DNA of 5,476 bases from Alphaproteobacteria bacterium (lineage in GTDB: Bacteria > Pseudomonadota > Alphaproteobacteria > Micropepsales > Micropepsaceae). Where the stretch lies: positions 1-5,476 of the forward strand of contig QKCS01000259.1 in assembly GCA_003246795.1 (NCBI GenBank), given 5' to 3'. The number at the start of each line of letters is the position of its first letter. Within the stretch, counting starts at the first letter, position 1. Below the pieces are notes generated by a model. That model was given only the letters and a program-made list of their open reading frames with translations, did not search any database and was not told the origin of the DNA. Positions 1 to 5,476 of the stretch are shown one piece after another. The position numbers and the translations under genes were made by a program.

Positions 1-227
1 GTGGTGCAGGACAACGGCACCGAGACCGCAGAACGACAGGATAACGTCGAGCGGCATGTACGACCAATTCCACGCGACGACCAGCGGGTTGTCGTAGTCG
101 CTGTAGAGATATTCGAAAGGCAGATCCAAGAGGCCACCGGCGCGAGCGCGGTCACGCTCCAGTAGGCGAGGAGCGCGATATCGGTGACGAGCAGGGAGGT
201 TTTAAGACCGCGCGGGAGCGGCGTCAT
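1..227 (-). pseudogene. DUF5360/YvaD-like small membrane protein, apparent frameshift, cut by window edge
   Basis: The start codon at 227-225 overlaps the purA stop (ATGA, 224-227), suggesting translational coupling. The first frame gives [18 protein letters not shown] followed by LLAYWSVTALA, a hydrophobic first membrane segment (about residues 11-29). After about position 141 this frame turns into low-complexity Ser/Thr/Arg residues, whereas the frame starting at 138 gives GGLLDLPFEYLYSDYDNP, then LVVAWNWSYMPLDVILSF, then a second hydrophobic stretch up to the window edge. Joined, the two halves resemble small membrane proteins of the DUF5360 (YvaD) type, which I recall as having a TDI...YW start, a K/S-DYDNP motif and an AWNWS-PLD motif. 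Joining needs a skip of 2 nt (equivalent to a 1-nt deletion) near 139-140. The second frame has a TAA at 204-202, so neither frame encodes the whole protein. No function is known to me. This could be a true frameshift, a sequencing error or programmed slippage. The family name is from memory; the two-frame pattern is seen directly. Confidence 0.6.
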
Positions 228-1516
228 GGCGCGAATGGGTCGCGGACGAGGATCGTGTCGTCGCGTTCCGGACTCGTCGACAGGATCGCGACGGGCGCCT
301 CGATCAGCTCTTCGACGCGGCGGACGTATTTGATCGCGGCCGCGGGCAGGTCGATCCACGAGCGAGCGCCTTGGGTCGATTCGCTCCAACCTTCCATCGT
401 CTCGTAGACAGGGTTGCAGCGCACTTGGGCATCGGCGGCCGCGGGCAGGTGGTCGATTTGCTTGCCGTCGAGTTCGTAGGCGACCGCGATCTTGATTTCC
501 TTGAGGCCGTCCAACACGTCGAGCTTCGTGAAGGCGATGCCGTCGATGCCGCCGGTGATGACCGTCTGGCGCACGAGGACGGCGTCGAACCAGCCGCAGC
601 GGCGTTTGCGGCCGGTGATCGTGCCGAACTCGTGGCCGCGTTCGCCGAGACGCTTGCCGATATCGTCGGCGAGCTCGGCAGGGAAGGGGCCTTCGCCGAC
701 GCGCGTCGTGTAGGCTTTGGTGATGCCGAGAACGTAGGAGATCGCGCGCGGCGCGATGCCAGCGCCGGCGGCGGCCTGCCCCGCGACCGTGTTTGACGAG
801 GTGACGTACGGGTAGGTGCCGTGGTCGATGTCGAGGAGCGCGCCCTGTGCGCCTTCGAACAAGATGCGTTCGCCCGCGAGATGAGACTGGTGCAGGCGCT
901 GCCAGACGGGCCCGAGGAACGGCACGACCTTGGGCGCGACCGCCTTCAGCTCTTTGACGAGGTCGTCGGCCGCGATTTCGGTTTGGCCGTGGCCGCGGCG
1001 GAGCGCGTTGTGGTGGGCGAGCAGGCCTTCGACCTTGCCCGCGAGCGATTTCTCGTCGGCGAGGTCGATCGCGCGCAGCGCGCGACGGCCGACCTTGTCT
1101 TCGTAGGCGGGGCCGATGCCCCGCTTCGTCGTGCCGATGCGCGTGCCGGAATTCGACGTTTCGCGCAGCGTGTCGAGTTCGCGGTGGAGCGGCAGGATCA
1201 GCGGTGCGTTCTCGGCGACGAGGAGGTTCTTCGGCGTGATCGCAAGACCCTGCGTCTTCATCCGCTCGATCTCGTCGATCAAGGCCCAAGGGTCGACGAC
1301 GACGCCATTGCCGATGACCGAGAGCTTGTTCGGCCGCGCGATGCCCGACGGGAGAAGCGAGAACTTGTAGGTCTTGCCGTTGATGACGAGCGTGTGGCCC
1401 GCGTTGTGGCCGCCTTGGAAGCGTACGACGATGTCGGCGCGTTCGCAGAGCCAATCGACGATCTTGCCTTTGCCTTCGTCGCCCCACTGGGCGCCGATCA
1501 CCGCAACGTTGGCCAT
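224..1516 (-). CDS. purA: Adenylosuccinate synthetase (IMP-aspartate ligase)
   Basis: Catalyses IMP + aspartate + GTP to adenylosuccinate + GDP + phosphate, the first committed step from IMP to AMP; a cytosolic enzyme, dimeric in known members. The 430-residue product has the usual family length and full set of motifs: the P-loop-like QWGDEGKGK (residues 10-18) with the catalytic Asp13, NAGH with catalytic His41, the [11 protein letters not shown] signature (about 128-138), the [12 protein letters not shown] segment, [12 protein letters not shown], and TKLDVLDGL for guanine recognition. The start at 1516 is supported by GGAG (1525-1528) placed 8 nt upstream. That Shine-Dalgarno sequence is fused to the serA stop codon as TGAGGAG (1525-1531), so serA and purA are probably co-transcribed and translationally coupled. 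The stop overlaps the start of the next small gene (ATGA). I see nothing truncated or missing. Confidence 0.98.
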   Translation of the reverse strand: MANVAVIGAQWGDEGKGKIVDWLCERADIVVRFQGGHNAGHTLVINGKTYKFSLLPSGIARPNKLSVIGNGVVVDPWALIDEIERMKTQGLAITPKNLLVAENAPLILPLHRELDTLRETSNSGTRIGTTKRGIGPAYEDKVGRRALRAIDLADEKSLAGKVEGLLAHHNALRRGHGQTEIAADDLVKELKAVAPKVVPFLGPVWQRLHQSHLAGERILFEGAQGALLDIDHGTYPYVTSSNTVAGQAAAGAGIAPRAISYVLGITKAYTTRVGEGPFPAELADDIGKRLGERGHEFGTITGRKRRCGWFDAVLVRQTVITGGIDGIAFTKLDVLDGLKEIKIAVAYELDGKQIDHLPAAADAQVRCNPVYETMEGWSESTQGARSWIDLPAAAIKYVRRVEELIEAPVAILSTSPERDDTILVRDPFAP

Positions 1517-1524
1517 CAGGCCTG

Positions 1525-1531
1525 CTCCTCA
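1525..1531 (-). promoter_or_regulatory. purA ribosome binding site overlapping the serA stop codon
   Basis: On the minus strand the sequence reads TGAGGAG. TGA ends serA, and the adjoining GGAG is the Shine-Dalgarno sequence for purA, 8 nt before its ATG. A ribosome terminating on serA sits directly on the purA initiation region, which favours coupled translation. The site also fixes the purA start. Confidence 0.8.
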
Positions 1532-3106
1532 GAATGTCAATGCTTTGGCTTGCTTGACGACCGGCACCTTGCGCAGTTCGACGAGAACGGACTCAGGGCC
1601 CGGACCGTCGACCTCGACCAGCGCGATCGCGTCGCCGCCGGGGCCCGTGCGGCCGAGGTTGAACGAAGCGATGTTGACCTTGGCGTCGCCGAGCAAGGTG
1701 CCGAGCTTGCCGATGAAACCGGGCTTGTCCTCGTTGGTGACGTAGAGCATGTGCGGCGCGAAGTGGGATTCCATGTCGATGCCCTTCACTTGGATGAGAC
1801 GCGGCACGCCGTTCGAGAAAACCGTGCCGGCGACGGAGCGTTCCTGACGCTCGGTCATCACCTTCAACATCAAATAGCCTTCGTAGACGCCAGTTTGGGT
1901 GCGCCGGATCTCGCTCACTTGGATTCCGCGTTCCTTCGCCACGACGGGCGCATTGACCATGTTGACGTCGGAGAGATTTGGTTTCAGCAAGCCGGCGAGC
2001 GCCGCTTGCGTCAGCGCGCGGGTGTTCAGGTCGGCGACGTTGCCTTCATACGTGAGCTCGACGCCCTTGATGCTCGATTCCGTGAGCTGACCCGCGAACG
2101 CGCCGAGATTTTCCGCCAGCGCGATCCACGGCTTCATCTTGGCGGCCTGATCGGCCGTGATCGAAGGCATGTTGATCGCGTTCTGAATCGCGCCCGTGAG
2201 GAGGTAATCCGACATCTGTTCGGCGACCTGGAGCGCGACGTTTTCCTGCGCTTCCGACGTGGATGCGCCCAGATGCGGCGTGACGACGATCTTGTCGGAG
2301 CCGAAGAGGACGTTGTCTTTCGCCGGTTCGGTTTCGAACACGTCGAGAGCGGCGCCTGCGACATGGCCGGAATCGAGCGCCTCCTTCAGCGCCTTTTCGT
2401 CGATCAGGCCGCCGCGCGCGCAGTTGACGATGCGCACGCCCTTCTTCGTCTTGGCGAGCGCCTTTGCGTCGAGGATGTTGCGCGTCTTGTCGGTCAGCGG
2501 CGTGTGGAGCGTGATGACGTCGGCGCGCGGCAGCAGATCATCGAGTTCGACTTTCTCGACACCCAAGCTTTCGGCGCGTTCGGGGCTCAAATACGGGTCG
2601 AAGGCGAGGACCTTCATGCGCAAGCCCTTGGCGCGGTCGACGACGATCGAGCCGATGTTGCCGCAGCCGATGACGCCGAGCGTCTTGCCGGTCAACTCGA
2701 CGCCCAAGAAGCGGTTCTTTTCCCATTTGCCGGCGTGGGTGGAGGCGTTCGCCGTCGGGATCTCGCGGGCGAGCGCCAGCATCATGGCAATCGCGTGTTC
2801 GGCCGTCGTGATCGAATTGCCGTGCGGCGTGTTCATCACGATGATGCCGCGCGCGGTCGCCGCGTTGATGTCGACGTTGTCGACGCCGATGCCGGCGCGG
2901 CCGACGACCTTCAGGTTGGTCGCGGCCGAGATCAGATCGGCGGTGACCTTCGTCGCCGAACGGATGGCGAGGCCGTCGTAGCGGCCGATGATCGTCTTCA
3001 GTTCGTCCTTCGGCAGGCCGGGTTTTACGTCGACGTCGACGCCGCGGTCCTTGAAGATTTGGACGGCGGCCGGGGACAGCTGATCGGAGATCAGGACTCT
3101 GGGCAT
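1529..3106 (-). CDS. serA: D-3-phosphoglycerate dehydrogenase, long form with ACT domain
   Basis: Oxidises 3-phosphoglycerate to 3-phosphohydroxypyruvate with NAD+, the first and normally serine-controlled step of serine synthesis; cytosolic. The 525-residue protein matches the long form. The N-terminal substrate domain (about 1-95) begins PRVLISDQLSP. The Rossmann NAD-binding domain (about 100-285) has GCGNIG at 147-152 followed by an acidic D170. The catalytic set is Arg231 (NCARGG), Glu260 (FETEP) and His278 (TPHLGAST). An intervening, allosteric-substrate-binding-like domain follows (about 315-445), then an ACT domain (about 453-525, LYVTNEDKPGFIGKLGTLL) that in relatives binds serine for feedback inhibition. 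The frame is open far upstream to 4060, but the extension is antisense-like, arginine-rich sequence under serC. The ATG at 3106 has GGAG (3114-3117) 7 nt upstream and begins the conserved fold, so it is the real start. It lies between serC (44-bp gap) and purA (12-bp gap), consistent with one operon. Confidence 0.98.
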   Translation of the reverse strand: MPRVLISDQLSPAAVQIFKDRGVDVDVKPGLPKDELKTIIGRYDGLAIRSATKVTADLISAATNLKVVGRAGIGVDNVDINAATARGIIVMNTPHGNSITTAEHAIAMMLALAREIPTANASTHAGKWEKNRFLGVELTGKTLGVIGCGNIGSIVVDRAKGLRMKVLAFDPYLSPERAESLGVEKVELDDLLPRADVITLHTPLTDKTRNILDAKALAKTKKGVRIVNCARGGLIDEKALKEALDSGHVAGAALDVFETEPAKDNVLFGSDKIVVTPHLGASTSEAQENVALQVAEQMSDYLLTGAIQNAINMPSITADQAAKMKPWIALAENLGAFAGQLTESSIKGVELTYEGNVADLNTRALTQAALAGLLKPNLSDVNMVNAPVVAKERGIQVSEIRRTQTGVYEGYLMLKVMTERQERSVAGTVFSNGVPRLIQVKGIDMESHFAPHMLYVTNEDKPGFIGKLGTLLGDAKVNIASFNLGRTGPGGDAIALVEVDGPGPESVLVELRKVPVVKQAKALTF

Positions 3107-3113
3107 GGGAATG

Positions 3114-3117
3114 CTCC
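3114..3117 (-). promoter_or_regulatory. serA ribosome binding site
   Basis: GGAG on the minus strand sits 7 nt before the ATG at 3106-3104. It decides the serA start against the much longer open frame that continues upstream beneath serC. The 44-bp serC-serA spacer holds no evident terminator or promoter. Confidence 0.7.
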
Positions 3118-3150
3118 GTATGCGGATTTGTTTCGAGATCGTGTACGCTG

Positions 3151-4305
3151 TCAGGCGGCTTTGACTTGGGCCCATGCCCAGTCGAGCCACGGCATCAGCG
3201 CTTTCATGTCGGCGCTTTCGACCGTGGCGCCGGCCCAAATGCGCAAACCCGGCGGCGCGTCGCGATAGGCCGCGATGTCGAAGGCCACGCCCTCCTTGTC
3301 CAAGAGGTCGGCGATCTTCTTCGCGGCGGCCGCTTGGCCCTCGGCATCCTTGGCGGTGAACCACGGATCGACGATCTTCAAGCAGACCGACGTGTTCGAG
3401 CGCGTCTTCGGATCTTTGGCAAGGAAGTCGCACCAGCCGGCGGCCTTGGTCCAGCGTTCGATCACCTGAAGGTTTTCGTCGGCGCGGCCCATCAAAGCTT
3501 TCAATCCGCCAGCGCCTTCGGCCCAGGCGAGCGTATCGAGATAGTCTTCGACGCAGAGCATCGACGGCGTATTGATCGTTTCGCCTTTGAAGATACCTTC
3601 GTTCAGCTTGCCGTCCTTCGTCATGCGGAAGATCTTCGGCAGCGGCCAGGCGGGCTTGTGGCTTTCGAGGCGCGCGACGGCGCGCGGCGACAGGATCAGA
3701 ATGCCGTGCGCGGCCTCGCCGCCCAGCACCTTCTGCCAAGAGAAGGTCACGACATCGAGCTTCGCCCACGCCAAATCCTGCGCGAAGGCGGCCGAGGTCG
3801 CGTCGCAGAAAGTGAGGCCTTCGCGCGTATCCGATATCCACGCGCCGTTGGGCACGCGCACGCCGGAGGTCGTGCCGTTCCAAGTGAAGATCACGTCGTG
3901 CGCGGGGTTCACTTGGGTCAGGTCGGGAAGCTCGCCGTAGCCCGCCTTCAAGACGCGAACATTCGGCAACTTCAGCTGTTTCGTGATGTCGGTCGCCCAG
4001 TCGTTGCCAAAGCTCTCCCACACAAGAACGTCGACGGGTTTTGCGCCCAACATCGACCATAGCGCCATTTCGACGGCGCCGGTGTCGGAGGCCGGCACGA
4101 TGCCGACGCGATAGTCGGCGGGCACGCCGAGAATCTTGCGCGTGCGGTCGATCGCGTCGGCGAGTTTCGCTTTGCCTGGCTTCGAGCGGTGCGAGCGTCC
4201 GACCAATGCTTGGTTGAGAGCTTCAGGGGTCCAGCCGGGGCGCTTTGCGCAAGGGCCAGACGAAAAGTGCGGCCGCGCCGGCCGCAACGTAGGCTTCGTT
4301 GTCAT
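3151..4305 (-). CDS. serC: Phosphoserine aminotransferase, Methanosarcina/alphaproteobacterial type
   Basis: A PLP enzyme that transfers the amino group of glutamate to 3-phosphohydroxypyruvate, giving O-phosphoserine, the second step of serine synthesis; in many bacteria it also acts on the vitamin B6 precursor. From the chosen start it has 384 residues, normal for the family. The N-terminal [12 protein letters not shown] is typical of the SerC subtype shared by Alphaproteobacteria and Methanosarcina (TIGR01365-like, from memory). [15 protein letters not shown] contains the predicted Schiff-base Lys192. [10 protein letters not shown] (about 36-45) and [13 protein letters not shown] (about 142-154) fit substrate and cofactor phosphate contacts. 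Two in-frame ATGs compete. The ATG at 4314 directly abuts AAGGA, too close for initiation, whereas the ATG at 4305 has that sequence 9 nt upstream, so I chose 4305. It is the first gene of the serC-serA-purA unit and is preceded by a structured leader. Confidence 0.96.
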   Translation of the reverse strand: MTTKPTLRPARPHFSSGPCAKRPGWTPEALNQALVGRSHRSKPGKAKLADAIDRTRKILGVPADYRVGIVPASDTGAVEMALWSMLGAKPVDVLVWESFGNDWATDITKQLKLPNVRVLKAGYGELPDLTQVNPAHDVIFTWNGTTSGVRVPNGAWISDTREGLTFCDATSAAFAQDLAWAKLDVVTFSWQKVLGGEAAHGILILSPRAVARLESHKPAWPLPKIFRMTKDGKLNEGIFKGETINTPSMLCVEDYLDTLAWAEGAGGLKALMGRADENLQVIERWTKAAGWCDFLAKDPKTRSNTSVCLKIVDPWFTAKDAEGQAAAAKKIADLLDKEGVAFDIAAYRDAPPGLRIWAGATVESADMKALMPWLDWAWAQVKAA

Positions 4306-4310
4306 TCGTT

Positions 4311-4328
4311 CCATTCCTTCCAGAATGG
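4311..4328 (-). promoter_or_regulatory. Hairpin enclosing the serC Shine-Dalgarno sequence
   Basis: On the minus strand CCATTC (4328-4323), loop TGGAAG (4322-4317) and GAATGG (4316-4311) form a perfect 6-bp stem with a 6-nt loop. The serC ribosome binding sequence GGAAGGA (4321-4315) lies across the loop and the 3' arm, 5 nt before the start codon region. This could limit or gate initiation of serC. The pairing is seen directly; a regulatory role is inferred. Confidence 0.5.
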
Positions 4329-4380
4329 GCGCGTCCCGTTGGGGGGACGTGTCCCGCGCGCTTTCTCGCGCGATTCACGC
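4329..4380 (-). promoter_or_regulatory. Structured 5' leader of the serC-serA-purA operon (candidate serC RNA motif)
   Basis: In minus-strand order there is first a hairpin CGCGCG-AGAAAG-CGCGCG (4372-4367 with 4360-4355), extendable through a 3x3 internal loop by CGTG (4379-4376) with CACG (4351-4348). The tract GGGA(C) can then pair with (G)TCCC (4355-4352 with 4347-4344). Alternatively CGTCCC (4349-4344) pairs with GGGACG (4337-4332) over a CCCAAC loop. The last two share 4344-4347, so they exclude each other, and the extended first stem (using 4348-4351) also competes with the third. A conserved RNA called the serC RNA motif is described upstream of serC-serA operons in Alphaproteobacteria, exactly this context. 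I cannot verify that this sequence matches its consensus. No poly-U run follows the last hairpin, so control of translation fits better than intrinsic termination. Confidence 0.5.
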
Positions 4381-4466
4381 TTGAACGTCAATCGGTTTTC
4401 ACGCGTAGCGCCAACGGATGGTGAAGATGAACGGAGGACAACGGGGTCGTGTGTGACAGCTGTGTC

Positions 4467-4495
4467 TTAGGAGCGCTGAACGCCGGCCCTACATT
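4467..4495 (+). promoter_or_regulatory. Weak candidate promoter for the secreted crystallin-domain gene
   Basis: TTAGGA (4467-4472) and TACATT (4490-4495) are separated by 17 nt. The -10 matches four of six consensus bases and the -35 only three. If real, transcription would start near 4502, giving a leader of about 50 nt that contains the 4509-4525 inverted repeat and the ribosome binding site. Confidence 0.2.
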
Positions 4496-4537
4496 TCGCG
4501 CCATTCGCGGCCGATCGGTTCGGCCCGGAACGACAGG

Positions 4538-4543
4538 AAGGAG
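4538..4543 (+). promoter_or_regulatory. Ribosome binding site of the secreted crystallin-domain gene
   Basis: AAGGAG lies 7 nt before the ATG at 4551, within a purine-rich run (AGGAAGGAG, 4535-4543). Its strength and spacing, together with the signal peptide that begins at the ATG, establish this start. Confidence 0.85.
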
Positions 4544-4550
4544 AGAAGTC

Positions 4551-5476
4551 ATGCGCACACTCGCGCTCTTTGCCGCAGCCGCGGCATTGTTCGCCGGACC
4601 GGCATTCGCTGCCGGCTACGGCGAATTCACGGGGAATTGGCGTAACAACGACCCGAACACCAGCGACATCACGCGCCTTCGCATCACGTTCGACGGCGGC
4701 GGCAACCTCGACGTTCGCGCGTGGGGTCAATGCCATCCAACGGACTGCGATTGGGGCAAGGTGGACGCCGTGGCGTATTCGCCGAGTCCTTCAGCGAACC
4801 CGGCGACCAGCGCGACAGAGATCATCGCCAACTTTAATCCGGGCTTTGCGCGCAAGACGATGATCATCACAGCGCGTCCGGGCGCCCAGCTGTCCTACGC
4901 TGTCTACACGCGGTTCACGGACGGATCGGGGCGCAGGCCGTATGTCGTGCGCGGCTTGATGCGCAAGCACGTCGGTGGATGGCCGGGTTGGCCTCCGGGC
5001 GGCGGCGGCGTTTCGGGGATCACGCTGTATCAGCACGTGAACTACGGTGGCGCGCGGCTCTTCATCAACAGCGATACGCCCAGCCTCGTGCCGCGGGGAT
5101 GGAACGACATCGCCTCGAGCCTGCGGGTCAGCGGTTCGGGCGCGTGGGAGGTGTGCGAACACGTGAACTACGGCGGGCGTTGCCGCGTCGTTTCGAGCAA
5201 CGTGTCCAGTCTGGTTCCGGGCGGCTGGAACGACATGATTTCGTCGGTCCGGCGGTACACGGGCGGCGGCGGTCCTGGCGGCGGCGGACTCGGCTTCAAC
5301 GAGGACTGCATCAACTTCAATTGGCACAACGTTCAGGCGCGCCACGTTGGCGGCGAATGGAAAGTCGTCGAGGGCAACCACTGGATGCTCAGCATGGGCA
5401 ACAAGGCGGGCGAAGCGAATCGTGCGAAGAACATCATCCGTCACTTCCGCTTCAGCCAGCATTGCTTCATCGGGCG
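4551..5476 (+). CDS. Exported modular protein with Ca-binding beta/gamma-crystallin domain, partial at right edge
   Basis: 308 complete codons are visible and the frame is open at the window end. Residues 1-20 form a Sec signal peptide (MRTLALFAAAAALF..., cleavage after AFA), so the protein is exported. Residues about 24-140 form an N-terminal domain with GNWRNNDPNTSDITRL, WGQCHPTDCDWG (58-69) and TARPGAQLSYAVYTRF; I have seen this pattern in other secreted bacterial proteins but cannot name it. Residues 157-236 are a beta/gamma-crystallin domain: two Greek-key motifs, each with HVNYGG and ending WND-x-x-SS (184-190 and 226-232), which fits the N/D-N/D-x-x-S/T-S calcium signature. Pro/Gly-rich (144-153) and Gly-rich (238-248) linkers flank it. 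Residues 249 onward start another domain (EDCINFN, EWKVVEGNHW, NIIRHFRFSQHCFIG). Its six cysteines come in close or same-domain pairs, suggesting disulfides. It is divergent from serC, so not part of that operon. The role may be structural, adhesive or surface-related; no catalytic motif is evident. Confidence 0.9.
   Translation, partial: MRTLALFAAAAALFAGPAFAAGYGEFTGNWRNNDPNTSDITRLRITFDGGGNLDVRAWGQCHPTDCDWGKVDAVAYSPSPSANPATSATEIIANFNPGFARKTMIITARPGAQLSYAVYTRFTDGSGRRPYVVRGLMRKHVGGWPGWPPGGGGVSGITLYQHVNYGGARLFINSDTPSLVPRGWNDIASSLRVSGSGAWEVCEHVNYGGRCRVVSSNVSSLVPGGWNDMISSVRRYTGGGGPGGGGLGFNEDCINFNWHNVQARHVGGEWKVVEGNHWMLSMGNKAGEANRAKNIIRHFRFSQHCFIG
5034..5173 (+). repeat. Internal duplication of the crystallin Greek-key motif
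   Basis: The 14-nt string CACGTGAACTACGG occurs at 5034-5047 and again at 5160-5173, exactly 126 nt (42 codons) apart. The coding sequence after each copy remains alignable: HVNYGG...SLVP-GWND--SS. This is the in-frame pair of Greek-key motifs that builds one crystallin domain. The nucleotide identity may reflect fairly recent duplication or constraint on the motif. Confidence 0.7.

Larger units (their letters stand above)
4381..4550. other. Divergent intergenic region between serC and the crystallin-domain gene
   Basis: The region contains no convincing gene. It should hold the minus-strand serC promoter and the plus-strand promoter of the secreted-protein gene. On the minus strand a TTGACG hexamer (4391-4386) resembles a -35 element, but no good -10 follows at 17 nt. 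On the plus strand a weak pair TTAGGA (4467-4472) and TACATT (4490-4495) has 17-nt spacing. An 8-bp palindrome ACAGCTGT lies at 4456-4463, just upstream of that candidate. An inverted repeat GGCCGA/TCGGCC (4509-4514 with 4520-4525, 5-nt loop) lies in the presumed 5' UTR. None of these is strong on its own. Confidence 0.3.

Noticed and set aside
821..3268. 815-codon plus-strand open frame across purA, serA and serC
   Set aside because: It is antisense to three clearly recognised genes and its product is a biased Asp/Arg/Val/Leu-rich sequence with no motif. This is a usual artefact of codon bias in GC-rich genomes.
3107..4060. N-terminal extension of the serA frame up to 4060
   Set aside because: The extension overlaps serC on the same strand in another frame, is arginine-rich without family similarity, and the ATG at 3106 has its own Shine-Dalgarno sequence and begins the conserved PGDH fold.
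3166..4062. 298-codon plus-strand open frame opposite serC
   Set aside because: It is a shadow of serC codon bias, with composition typical of antisense frames and no recognisable domain.
4306..4314. Alternative serC start at the ATG at 4314 (adds Met-Glu-Arg)
   Set aside because: The ribosome binding sequence AAGGA abuts this ATG with no spacer, while the ATG at 4305 has a workable 9-nt spacing.
4332..4349. Hairpin read as an intrinsic terminator/attenuator
   Set aside because: No run of U follows the stem on the minus strand (next bases are CGCCCAUUC), and no U-rich tract follows on the plus strand, so it does not fit a rho-independent terminator.
4363..4391. TTGACG (-35) and CGAGAA (-10) as a serC promoter on the minus strand
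   Set aside because: The -35 is good but the -10 matches poorly and would place the transcription start inside the first leader hairpin; kept only as a remark in the intergenic entry.
4509..4525. GGCCGA/TCGGCC inverted repeat as an operator or riboswitch before the secreted-protein gene
   Set aside because: Six-base GC-rich inverted repeats are common by chance at this base composition, and no second copy or conserved partner is visible.
4791..5462. 223-codon minus-strand open frame under the secreted-protein gene
   Set aside because: The plus strand here encodes a signal peptide and recognisable crystallin motifs with a good ribosome binding site. The minus frame is Ala/Arg/Val-rich and motif-free.
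1..5476. CRISPR array, tRNA, rRNA, insertion sequence or attachment site
   Set aside because: I looked for regularly spaced repeats, cloverleaf-like sequences, transposase motifs and terminal inverted repeats and saw none.

Overview
The window looks like a GC-rich alphaproteobacterial chromosome segment. The basis is the order serC-serA-purA on the minus strand, the Methanosarcina/alphaproteobacterial type of SerC (N-terminal [12 protein letters not shown] signature), strong GC bias at third codon positions, and long meaningless open frames antisense to the real genes. Family assignments rest on reading the proteins by eye; no database search was possible.

Layout. The minus strand from about 4380 down to position 1 reads as one transcription unit. 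A structured leader (4311-4380) precedes serC (phosphoserine aminotransferase, 4305-3151). A 44-bp gap leads to serA (D-3-phosphoglycerate dehydrogenase, 3106-1529). After 12 bp comes purA (adenylosuccinate synthetase, 1516-224). An ATGA overlap then leads into a small membrane-protein gene (227 down to the window edge) that resembles the DUF5360/YvaD family but appears frameshifted near position 140. SerA and SerC catalyse the first two steps of serine synthesis from 3-phosphoglycerate. Serine feeds glycine and one-carbon units into purine synthesis, and PurA commits IMP to AMP, so the operon joins linked pathways.

The leader of serC holds the most interesting regulatory structure. One GUCCC tract can pair with either of two flanking GGGAC tracts, giving mutually exclusive hairpins. 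A separate perfect 6-bp hairpin carries the serC Shine-Dalgarno sequence in its loop and 3' arm. This location matches the described 'serC RNA motif' of Alphaproteobacteria, though I cannot confirm a covariance-model match.

Divergently, on the plus strand from 4551 to beyond the right edge, lies a large gene for an exported modular protein. It has a signal peptide, a CHPTDC-containing N-terminal domain, a beta/gamma-crystallin domain with two canonical Ca2+-binding motifs, a glycine-rich linker, and a C-terminal domain I cannot name. It is open at the right edge, so its C-terminus is not visible. It is the most novel-looking protein in the window.
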